A stretch of 64,000 bases of DNA, from contig JABCRI010000113.1 in assembly GCA_015143295.1 (NCBI GenBank), positions 62,001-126,000 on the forward strand, in the 5' to 3' direction. Below the pieces are notes generated by a model. The model worked only from the letters and a program-made list of their open reading frames with translations. It was not told the DNA's origin and did no database searches. Positions 33,980 to 44,223 of the stretch are shown here, one piece after another (the stretch's first letter is position 1; each line of letters opens with the position of its first letter). A program made the position numbers and the translations under genes. This stretch comes from Tetracentron sinense. Taxonomy: Eukaryota; Streptophyta; Magnoliopsida; Trochodendrales; Trochodendraceae.

Positions 33980-34619
33980 CGGAAAGTCCAGAGATTCTCC
34001 TAAGAAGGGAATCATAATTATTCCTGTCTACCAGCCATCTACTGGATGTTTCAGGGCGAGGAGTAGATGGGGTATATTTAGGTGAAAGAGGCCTGATGGG
34101 GGATGCTGGACTTGCAGGATGACTAGTTAGAGGAGTGGCTGGCCTGTGCTCAGGTGATGGAGTCATGCTGAGAAAAGGGAAGTTTTCAGGAACTAATCCT
34201 TCATCAACAAACGGTGTGATATACAAAACTATGTCCATTCCGATTGTATCCACGTCCTGGTCCTCTTCCTGGATGTGGAGTTCAGGAGTGTTTGACTCAG
34301 ATCCTTGAACAACCTCAATAGTGACTCTACCTTCAGCCTTTAGCCTTGAGCTCATCTCTGCCTCAATTCCAGCTTCAGCCGTAGTCCCTACTTCAGGCTC
34401 AATAAGTTCAACACTGGCCTCGACATCCATCTCCATTTCCAGTTCTGGTTTCGCAATTATTTCAGCCTCCGTTTCTGGTCCGGCTAGCGGTTCTGAGCCC
34501 AAGTTTGCCTCAGTTCTTTCTTCAGGCCTTGTGTCTACCCTAGCCTCAGCCTCAATAGCAATGCCTATTGACTCTTCTATCAGTTCATCTATTGCTAGCC
34601 TGGCAGGTTCAGCTGACAC
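33980..34619 (-). CDS. Element B antisense ORF, exon 1 (partial)
   Basis: About 213 codons open on the minus strand, ending in RISGLSG at the donor. The text is acidic and repetitive (Glu/Ala-rich with many E-A and E-P-E pairs), then a Pro/Ser-rich stretch (SPEHRPATPLTSHPASPASP). No ATG begins the block. Upstream the frame is cut by TAG at 34,625-34,623 but keeps similar composition to about 34,800, so the true start was further up and this copy is truncated or mutated. A plus-strand ORF of 170 codons over the same DNA is a composition shadow. Confidence 0.5.
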
Positions 34620-34969
34620 AGCCTATTCTGTATCAAGAACTTCATCGGCAGGACTGACACTCGCTGTGTTCACTGTCACCACTGCCTCAGTCCTTACAAT
34701 GCTAGAATTAGCTTCGGCCGGTGCAACTTCAGAAATAACTCCGATAGTTGGGATGAATTCTCCATCAGCCTTTGAACCAGAAGACTACCCAGCTTTAAGA
34801 GCATGCCTCTTAGCTTTTCTAAAGGCTCATTGAGTTTGGATAGAAAGTAGAGTAGCTTCAGCCGTTTGGGCTTCAAAAAGTAGATGCGCTTCTAGCTCAT
34901 TTTACAATGGTTAGCTACTCCTTAGGTATAAAGCCAAATTAATGTCAAATTTTATTCAAAATGCCTGAG
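34620..34969 (-). other. Degraded upstream part of antisense ORF and junction to unit C1
   Basis: Minus-strand text similar in composition to exon 1 up to about 34,800, broken by several stops. 34,900-34,969 is AT-rich DNA at the join with the next repeat. No target-site duplication or 3' LTR of element B is visible here. Confidence 0.4.
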
Positions 34970-35028
34970 TTTTAGACTATACTAATCCCAGAAAGAAAAA
35001 ATCCTAACTAGGGTCGAACCTGTGTTGG

Positions 35029-35076
35029 GTTGCCTACGTACTCACATGGGGTGAGATCAGACCGAGCGTAGTTCTG
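35029..35076 (-). promoter_or_regulatory. CTACG...CGTAG hairpin motif in unit C1
   Basis: Minus strand GAACTACGCTCGGTCTGATC, then CCCCATGTGAGTACGTAGGC. Same layout as 32,904-32,947 and 61,606-61,654. Confidence 0.55.
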
Positions 35077-35464
35077 GCACATGAGCCCGTGCCGAGGTTA
35101 GGGGAGTGTGTGTGTGCACCGGGGTGACTATGGGTCTAGCCTGGGGCTAGGGGTGGTTGACCGGCTTGGTCAAGTGTATGGTCTGGAGGGTTTGGGCCCG
35201 AAGGTTAAGGATTGAGCTTGAAGGCTTGGGATTGGCCTAGGGCTAAGATCACATGTTTTTTGGTATTTTTGAATTTTTTAGATGTTTTTAGGATTTTCTT
35301 ATCCTTTTCCCAAGTTAGGTATGTCTAACCATGGTTAGAAGCTAATTGGGGTTAAGTTTAACCATGGTAAAGGTTCTAGTCTAGTCAGAGATGGGCCCAG
35401 AGAGTACGGCAGGGCCTACAATGGCCTCCTACCAGGTCTGAGCCTTGCAAGACCACTGTTTTAT

Positions 35465-35565
35465 GAAAATAGTGGAATTGGTGGTAGAGTAATCACCGCC
35501 AATTCCATTTCTTTACAGAATGGAATTGGCGGTAGTTATTCTACCGCCACTACTGCTATTTTCTC
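35465..35565. repeat. Compound hairpin in unit C1
   Basis: Arms TGGAATTGGTGGT (35,473-35,485) and ACCGCCAATTCCA (35,495-35,507) pair with one mismatch. TGGCGGTAG (35,527-35,535) and CTACCGCCA (35,541-35,549) pair perfectly. The outer words GAAAATAG and CTATTTTC close the whole 100-bp block. Confidence 0.85.
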
Positions 35566-35905
35566 AATAGTGGCTTTGCAGCCAAGGTGAAGGTTAGGGG
35601 TGAACCAAAATGGGTCAAGAGACTCAGGGTAGATTCAAGAGACTTGTCATGAGTCCTGGGCCTGACCTGGGGGTAGGCCCACAGTGGTCATTTACAGTGA
35701 GAAGCAGAATACCCAGAATATCAGTGAACTGTTTATAGGCATTTTGGATAGTATTTTATTTTATTTTTTTAACCATGGTTAAGTTAACCCGGGGGGCATA
35801 GAAGCACCAGGGATGATAGAGGGATGTCTCAGGGACATAAAACAAGCCTTGGAATGGACCAGGCACCCACTATATGAGGCCTAGAGCCACCGAAATGGGA
35901 AAGCC

Positions 35906-35940
35906 CAGAAATTGTGGTACTATGTTTACCACCATTTCTG
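35906..35940. repeat. Hairpin CAGAAATTGTGGTA / TACCACCATTTCTG
   Basis: 14-bp arms with one mismatch and a 7-nt spacer, followed by AATTTTTTCAGAA. Same arm consensus as the hairpins at 35,465 and 46,654. Confidence 0.8.
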
Positions 35941-36429
35941 AATTTTTTCAGAATTCAAAATTTCTCCCATGGCACTACACCATTATGCTTCTAAGGGATC
36001 TTTATGGATTGAGGGTTCCCTAGAAGGTTAGGGGATGGTCTGCCTGAATGGTGAGGCTATGCACCCAATCTATCTATCCTTGACTGGGTCCCCATGCCTA
36101 AGAGGAAGGTAAAGGGAAACCCCTGCTCTTAGGTTTGCAATAAAAAGAAAATGAACAAAGTCCTCTACAGTAAGACCAGGGGCTCACAAGGCTTTAAAGA
36201 AGTAAAAAAAAAAGAAGGGTAGGGGAGGACCCTACCCTACTATTTTGCTTTCGGTGGAGGAGGTGACGGCTGCTGTGGTGGTGCTCAGCTAGAGAAGGGA
36301 CCTAGGGTGGTTCTTTCTGAATTCGTGAATGAAGGTCCTCACCACAATCTGAAACAGAGGAGATAAGGGGCCTTTGTTGGGAATTTCAAATTTTCAGAGC
36401 TTTTATAGGGAGGTTTTGACATGGGGGAG

Positions 36430-38632
36430 TGTCAGACATGATGCCCAAAAAAGTCATTTAGATTGTTAGACTCTTATTAATTTGATTAATAAAGACTTCT
36501 TCTTAATCTATTGTGTATTCATTGTGGGTAATTGACCATGATCATGAGATGATCTATACGATATGAGATATTGATAAAGGTCCATTGGATATATTGTAGG
36601 AAAGTTATGTGATTGGATTATCACAGGTAGATATAACTTTCCGGTTCCTTATACCTTATATAGTCACAACTGTGGGTGAAGCTGGGTACTTCACTTATAT
36701 GGCTGGAAGAATGCTAAGATGTTCTCAATAGTTAAGATATAGTTCTATCTCGAACTATTGTAGTGGAGACTACACATCGGCATATGGGTGCTTAAATGTA
36801 CACTGACTAATTGCATTCAATGAGAGACCTCTTGCATAAACATACTATCAGATAGTTGGTCTCTCATTCACATTGAACGATTTCGATGATCCTTAGCTCT
36901 GATGAGTTCATCTATGACTGAGCAGTGACCTGACTGTTTTGATTCCACCAACGTATTTTCTAACTTAGGAAATACAATATAGTGACAGTTGGATAATCAA
37001 AAAGCTGTTCGAGTCATGATGAATTTCAAACAAGAAATCCATGCTCATTAATTTGAGAGATTATCCAAATTCCAGGTAAGACAGTTGATTAAGTTCAAAT
37101 CCTGCGCAGGTGATTTTGAAAACAAAATAAGTTTTGAAATATACTTTTACTAAAAGGTATCATACTTATAAAATGATTTTCTCAACAAAATTTTCATGAA
37201 AAATTGTTTCTCATGGCTTAATCATAAGTCTTGGAAACTCGGATGATTTACAATGGGTTATAGGTTAGATAGTATGTCAATCTCGAAGGCCCATTAGGGA
37301 TAATGTATTTCGAACGATAAATCGAATTTGAAAGTTCATGTGGCAGGATCCATAATGGTTAATGTTCATACACTTGGATTCAATTGTAACATGGAAATCT
37401 CACGTCACTTGCAATTCCGATGTAATTCCTGCTTAGGGTTAATGGGATAACATTGGGTAAGCCAGGGTAAGAATGTCCCAGAGTAATCTGTGGAGGTGGT
37501 CACATAAAAAATACAAGCTCAATAATTGAATAAAAGTTAATCAATTATTTAAGTGATTAAAAGTTAATCATTAATTAAATAGATTAAAAGTTAATATATT
37601 GTTTAAATTAATTGTTAATTTAAACTAAGGGATTATTTTAGTAATTATTTGATTAACATAATCAAAAGGGAAATGGGTCTGACCCATATGGGCCAAAGTC
37701 CATGGGTTTAAACCCTAGGGTGGGGCACCCACTTGAGGAATCCTAATTGGATTAGGATTATGTTAATTGAATAATTGTTGAAATATAATTCCTATAATTA
37801 TGGAATTAAAATCCAATTATTGGATTGCAATAAGGATGTGGATAAGTTGTAATTGGATTACAACTTGGAGTGTTTAACTCCTCACCTCCACGCCCCCTTG
37901 AAGCTCACCCCCCCCCCCCCCCCCCCCCCCCCTCTTTGGTTTAGGTTTCCTAGTTTGACTAGGATTCCTCTCTTGTGTTGGATGTTGACTTATCCCTTTT
38001 AATTAAGGAATCCTCTTTTAATAGGGACTCTTTAATTAGTAGAATTACTATAACTAAAGTAATTATAGATTAAGTAGGAGTTTAATTAATTAATAGTAAG
38101 AGTTATTATTAATTAATAATTCCTACTAGATAAGTTGTAGTTGGAATAGGATTAGGATAGGATCTTAGTCTATATATACCCAACAACCTAGACCATTAAG
38201 TACTTTTTTCCTGAATTTTTCTCTCCTCTCCTCTCTCTCTCCAAACAGTGAGACCCTAGGGATCCCCCTAGGGATTTTCGTGAGCTTCTAAGGTGATGCA
38301 AGTTGGGTTTCGTTTATTCTAGGGTTTTGAACCTTAGTACTTTTGGTGATAGAAGGTCTACACCATTACTCCATCTTCTTCCTCTTGCTTCTATAATTCC
38401 AAAGGAGATTTTAAAGCTTCGTGGGGATAGCGAAGAACAAGGATCAAGCTTCTAGTATTTTTTCAGAGAAATCTCTACAAAGAGTTCTGACGGTTCAAGT
38501 GGATTAAGCTTCACCGGTGAACATCATTCATCAAGGTAAAATGACTAAAACTCTTAGATAATTTTGATGCTTTCTATGGTGTTAAGATCTAAGGGGATCT
38601 AGTTTCCGCATAAATTTTTATCCAGATCCTCC
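36430..38632 (+). repeat. Copia 5' LTR
   Basis: 2,203 bp. TATATATA at 38,171 is the TATA candidate. Contains a 25-base C run at 37,908-37,932 that the 3' LTR lacks. Right end set by alignment with the CA end of the 3' LTR; here the last bases have mutated to CC. Confidence 0.9.
37908..37932. repeat. Poly-C run of 25
   Basis: Only short C tracts (CCCC and CCCCCC) stand at the matching place of the 3' LTR (about 45,725-45,745), so the run expanded after insertion or is a sequencing artefact. Confidence 0.8.
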
Positions 38633-38638
38633 TTTAAG

Positions 38639-38650
38639 TGGTATCAGAGC
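38639..38650 (+). promoter_or_regulatory. Copia PBS, initiator tRNA-Met
   Basis: TGGTATCAGAGC, six bases after the 5' LTR, is the classic plant iMet primer-binding site. Confidence 0.9.
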
Positions 38651-40305
38651 TCATGGTTAGGAGTATTTTTTGTTTATTTTGATACAGTAATTAAATGAAT
38701 AATTTTATTCATGAGATGAATTTAATTTAGATCTATTTAATATTGCTCGTAGTTTTTATTATTTTATTTGTTCATGAGATGAATAAATAAATATTTATTA
38801 TGTTATTGAATGAAATTTGATAATTAAATAAAATTTTAAAACTAATATTATTTGTGATATAATTAAATTCAAAATAAAGAGTTTATTTTGAAATTCCTTT
38901 TAAATGATTTGATCATTTAATATATATTTATTAATTGTTTAAAATAATTAATAAATGATTTTTCTCATAAATAGATTTTGTTCAAAAAATTATAAAACCC
39001 TAATTTATGATGTGATCATATTTAGGATTTTTGATTCTCTTATTTTTTATCTTAATCCTGGATAATAGCAGAACAAATCTATATGAAAGGATCTTGCATT
39101 CGGGAAAGAAATAAAATTTTGTAAAGATTTTAAGAAAATTCTATCTTATATTTTAAAAATAATTTTATGAAAATTGTTTTAAGGAAAATATAATTGTTTT
39201 ATTTTTTCTGGGATTTGATCTATATAAGATATAGATTTTATCGAACGATTTGATAATTGTTATCAAATTTTAAATCCTCTTAAAATAAGAAAAAGTACTC
39301 CATCACCATGTAGCATCTATTTTATATGAGATTATAGTTATGGGTCATATTTTATGATAAATTATTTATTATTCATGTATTTATATTAGAGGTTAATATG
39401 TAGTAGGTTTTGGCAATTTGTAAAGGGCAGATTCATTCGGTTTCCCTAAAAAAGGGCGAATGGAATACTGATTTTTCTAAGGCCATTTAAATTTTGTTTA
39501 ATGCATTGGTGGCGATGCTATTAAGGAGGATGCTGCGATGTGATCTCGATAAGATGATAAAGGAAGGGATCGCGAAGGAGTTTGCGAGCTGCCTTTATTC
39601 TTATCTCATTCTATTACATCCATGCATTTTAATTTATTAACTCATAGCGATTAATCTCGTATATTATTGTTTTTATTATCATGAGATGATAGTTGTTTAT
39701 TTTATTATGAGATGATATCTATTTATATGTTTAATTATTATGTTGAAATAATTTCCCTTGATATATCATGTGTATATAAGATTGGGGACAAGTCTCTACG
39801 TATTATGATCTTCTACCATACACTATGTGATCCTATAGAGGGGAGTGTGAGTAAGCTGACAGGTCAAAGCCGGGCCCAATCCCTCTCACCTATGTGTGAA
39901 CATGGTGAAAACTGAATAAACAAATAGTGGGAGCAATAACGCCAAAGTATGAGCTTTCGCTAGGTGTTTATTAGTTTCATGGTAGGTGGGCACATGAATA
40001 AGAGATATTATACAATAACGCCAAAGCGTGAGTATAACATCCCTTATAGATCAGACAGTAGATCGAATACTCCAGAATTCACAAGATGAGATCTGTGAAA
40101 TTGGAGAAGATAGTTTCTATCTGCCTATTCAAGGTGATGTGATGATGTGCCCAAAGGCAAGATTACATAAGCCAGTGTCTAGGTTTTCGATGCCAATTGA
40201 TTCTTCCCAAATTGGCAATACCATTAGAAATAGACCTACAATCTAATAGGTATTAATGAATACAATAGATCCCTAATATTGTCTATTTTGTCATTTGATT
40301 AGATC
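38651..40305 (+). other. Copia leader, AT-rich, non-coding
   Basis: 1.65 kb before gag. Very AT-rich to about 39,400. ATAACGCCAAAG is repeated at 39,936 and 40,015. No ORF of note. Confidence 0.6.
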
Positions 40306-41160
40306 ATGACAGGCCTACACTCATTGACTGAAATTCTTTGTGATGAAAAGTTAGTTGGAACTAACTGTGTAGACTGGAAAAGAAAGATTAGAATTGTATT
40401 TGCCGTGGATAACCTTGACCTATGTCTTAAGACACCTAAGCCCGAAATTCCTCCAGATGCTTCATCGGCCCAAATGGTTGAGTTAGAGCAATGGGAGAGG
40501 TCCAATCAGATGACCAAATGTTACATACTGGCTTCGATGTCTAACATTTTGCAAAGCCAGCATGAACACATGGATAAGGCTTCTAACATTTTGCAAAACC
40601 TTCATGAGATGTTTGGTGAGCAAAATAGGTCAGCTGGACAAATAAAGTTGAAATCCCTTGTTAACACCAAGATGGCTGAGGGAACTCCAGTCAGGAAGCA
40701 CATCATAAAGATGATGGGCTTATTGAATGAACTGAAAATTCTTGGTGGAGAGATGGATGCCATCACTCAAGTTGACACTGTTCTACAGTCACTCCATTCG
40801 TCCTTCAATTCGTTCGTATTAAATTACAATATGAGCAAGAGTGAAATGTCACTTAGTGAGCTTATGAACTCACTTGTGGCTGTAGAAGATTTAATCAAAA
40901 AGTCAACTAAAGGTGAAGCTTTAATCGTCGATAAACCTAATACCTCCAAGAAATCTAAAAAGTTTAGAAAAGGGAATAAGGCAAAGGAAAGTTTAAAGAC
41001 AATAAGGGTAAGGCAAGAGTTGCCAAAGGTTCTTCAGGGAAAGCTGGCAAGGAAAACAAAGGCAATAGAAAGTGTTTCCACTTTGGTAAAATAGGCCACT
41101 AGAAGAGGAATTGTAGGACTTACCTCGCAACTCTTAAGAAGGGTGGTGGAAGTACTCAAG
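40306..41160 (+). pseudogene. gag: Copia gag
   Basis: 262 codons open from ATG 40,306 (MTGLHSLTEILCDEKLVG, then WKRKIRIVFAVDNLDLCL). The body has the UBN2-type Gag text LKSLVNTKMAEGTPVRKHII and LNELKILGGEM. A frameshift near 41,040 moves the zinc knuckle out of frame. It reads CFHFGKIGH-stop-KRNC at about 41,070-41,110, so the second Cys is Phe and a TAG replaces Trp. Nucleocapsid function lost. Confidence 0.85.
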
Positions 41161-41162
41161 GT

Positions 41163-42240
41163 ATGAGATGCTTTGAAGTACTTATTACTGTTGAGTCTAA
41201 CTTTCTAGATGGTCCTCCTAACTCATGGTGCGTGGATTCTGGATCCACTATACACATTTACAATTGTTTGCAGGGGTTCAAGGAAACCAGAAAGCCGACC
41301 AAACAGGAGCAGAAGCTTAAAGTTGGCTCTGATGCAAATGTTGTAGTGAAGTCAATCGGCTTGTTTACTCCTTATTTACCTAATGGAAAGACATTAATTT
41401 TAGAAGACTACTTTTATGTGCCTTCTGCACATTGTAATTTGATTTCAGTATCTAGACTTATGGATTCTCTATCAATTTTAATTCAATTGTTGAAATTGAG
41501 AAATATGGAATGGTCTTGATAACTGGTAATCTCATTAATGGTATTTATTTAATATTTTCATTGGTAAATAATGAATGTCTGCAAAGTAACAATCTCTCAT
41601 CATCTAGAATGTCTGGAATGAAGAGACACTACATTGAGTCTACTTATCTTTGGCATAAGAGACTTGGTCACATTAATCTTGATAGGATCAAGAGGTTAGT
41701 AATAGATGGTCCCCTTAACTTCCTCAAGGTAGAACCATTCCCTACTTGCGAGTCTTGTCTCGAAGGGAAGATGACCAAGAAACCTTACCCTCAAAAAGGT
41801 AGGAAGAGCTGAAGAAAAGTTAAGACTAATACATAGTGATGTATGTGGTCCATTTAACATTGTTGTACGAGGTCAATACCGATATTTTTTCACATTTACC
41901 GATGACTATTCTAGATATGGATATGTCTACTTGATGCAACACAAATCTGACACCTTGAAAAGTTTAAAGAATCCAGATTAGAAGTTGAGAATCAAACTGT
42001 CAAATCCATACAGACACTTCGATCAGATCGAGGTGGTGAATAGCTCACCAATGAGTTTATGGATTACTTAAGGGATAATGGGATTATCTCGCAAGGGACA
42101 AGTCCTGCCTCTCCTCAACAAAATGGAGTTTCTGAAAAAAGAAATCGGACCTTATTAGATATGGTTCGCTCTATGATGAGCCATGCCAATGTCCTTCATA
42201 TCTTTTGGGATATGTTATACAAACTGCAATTTATATTCTG
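41163..42240 (+). pseudogene. pol: Copia protease and integrase
   Basis: Protease: WCVDSGSTIHIYN (41,227-41,265) with D-S-G. Then the GAG-pre-integrase block LWHKRLGHINLDRIKRLV and CESCLEGKMTKKPYP (HHCC finger). Core: IHSDVCGPF, FTDDYSRYGYVYL and SPQQNGVSEKRNRTL give the D, D, E positions. Frame changes occur near 41,510, 41,810 and 41,960. Confidence 0.85.
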
Positions 42241-43650
42241 AACTGGGTTCCATCTAAGTTTATTCTGGTTACACTCTATGAATTGTGGACTGGGCGAAAA
42301 CCTAGTTTACAACATCTAAGGGTATGGGGTTGTCCTGCGCATGTTCGCAAACTAGAACCCACTAAGTTGGAATCTAGGATAGAGAAATGGAATTTTGTAG
42401 GATATCCAAAAGAAACTAAGGGTTTCTATTTCTACTCCAAGGCAGACCAAACAATAGTTGTTAGGCTTCATGCCACTTTCTTGGAGGAAGAAATGAATCT
42501 CCTTAAAAAGGTTGAATTTTATGAGATGAAAGACAACACAACCAATATCCAACCTGAACCTAATCCTTCCACTTTAATTTCTCCTAATTTTGTTCCACTG
42601 AGAAGGTCTGAAAGAGATTCTAGACCATCGGATAGACTTCAGTATTACAATAATGAAGTTTATCTAGTTACCCCTGATGATGAGGATACAGATCCTAATA
42701 CTTATCAGGAAGCTACATTAGATGTAGATGCATCTAAATGGACTAAAGCCATGAATGTTGAAATAGATTCCATGTATGACAATGGCGTCTGGACTTTAGT
42801 AGATTCACCAGATGGTATAAGGCCAATTGGATGCAAATGGATTTACAAAAGGAAGAAGGGTGCCGATGGTAACGTGGAGACCTATAAAGGTAGACTTGTT
42901 GCAAAAGGTTATACTCAAATTCAAGGAGTTGATTATGAGGATACCTTTTCACCTATAGCTATGCTCAAATCCATTAGGATATTGCTAGCTATAGCTGCAC
43001 ACCATGACTATGAGAAATGGCAAATGGATGTCAAAATTACCTTCCTTAACGAAATGTTAGATGAAGACATCTATATGAAGCAACCAGAGGGCTTCATTGC
43101 TCATAACTAGGAGAACATGGTATGCAAACTCAACAAGTTGATATATGGTTTGAAACAAGCTTCAAGAAGCTGGAACCAAAGATTTGATCTTTCCATCAAA
43201 GAATTTGGATTCCAAAAGAATTTAGAGGAATCTTGTATATACAAGAAGGATAGTGGGAGAGCGGTAGTATACCTAATTCTTTATATAGATGACATCCTAC
43301 TCACTGGGAATGATGTAGGGATGTTGTCATCAGTCAAGATATGGCTTTCTCAGCATTTATCAATGAATGATTTGGGAGAGGCATCCTATATTCTTGGAAT
43401 AAAGATTCTAAGAGATAGGAAATGCCGAACATTGGGATTAAGCCAAACTTCCTACATAGACAAGATTTTGTCTAGGTACAATATGAGTGATTGTAAGACA
43501 ACACTCATTCCTTTTAGACATACTGTCATTTTGTCTAAAAAGATGACCCCTACATCAGCTGATGAGATCGATCAGATGAAGAGGTGTCCTTATGCTTCTG
43601 CTGTTGGGAGCCTCATGTATGACAGTCCAGGTGTTAATCATTGGACTGTA
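42205..43650 (+). pseudogene. pol: Copia reverse transcriptase
   Basis: 42,205-43,110 and 43,117-43,836 lie in one frame, split by TAG at 43,108-43,110 that looks like CAG to TAG. Blocks: WTLVDSPDGIRPIGCKWIYK, YKGRLVAKGYTQIQGVDYED, FSPIAMLKSIRILLAIAAHH, QMDVKITFLNEMLDEDIYM, YGLKQASRSWNQRFD and LYIDDILLTGND (YIDD active site intact). After YASAVGSLMY about 20-25 codons normally present in Copia polymerases are absent, without a frame change. Confidence 0.9.
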
Positions 43651-44199
43651 GTGAAGCACATTATGAAGTACCTGAAAAGGACTAGGGATTATGTGCTTAC
43701 CTTTCAATCAGAAGATTTAGTTGGACTGGGTTATAATGATTCTGATTTCCAATCTGATCAGGACAATAGAGCTTCCACATCTGGGCATGTGTTCACACTA
43801 GGTGGTGCTGCTGTCAGTTGGCGCAGCATAAAATAGAAGAGTATTGCTGACTCCACCATAGAAGCAGAATATATTGCAGCTTCAGAAGCAACAAAAGAAG
43901 CAGTCTGGTTCAAAATGTTTTTGCAAGAGCTAGGATATGTTTCTTTAGCACTCAAACCTATCACTCTCTTCTGTGATAGTAATGGTGCAGTAACCCATAG
44001 CAAAGAACCTAGAAACCACAAAAAGATGAAACATGTGGAGCGGAAGTATCATCTCATTCGAGAGATCATTAATAAGCAAGATGTAGTGGTTACAAAGATT
44101 AAGTCTCAACTTAATGTTGCTAACCCGATGACCAAGGCTTTCTCAGATAAAGTATTTGTAACACACTTAGATAGTATGAGATTGAAATATATGGCATAG
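43651..44199 (+). pseudogene. pol: Copia RNase H
   Basis: GYNDSDFQSDQDNRASTSGH, then FTLGGAAVSWRSIK, TAG stop at 43,834-43,836 (again where Gln is usual), STIEAEYIAASEATKEAVW and LFCDSNGAV. Catalytic acids are visible. Ends at a natural-looking stop at 44,199, about 25 bp before the 3' LTR. Confidence 0.88.
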
Positions 44200-44212
44200 T
44201 GACTTTTAGGGC

Positions 44213-44223
44213 AAGTGGGAGAA
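44213..44223 (+). promoter_or_regulatory. Copia polypurine tract
   Basis: AAGTGGGAGAA directly before the 3' LTR TGTTAGACATG. Confidence 0.8.

Noticed and set aside
34321..34833. 170-codon plus-strand ORF
   Set aside because: Ser/Ala-rich shadow of the acidic antisense ORF.
22680..34960. Target-site duplication for element B (TTCAA-like words at both ends)
   Set aside because: Match is weak, the two flanks belong to different elements, and no 3' LTR is present.
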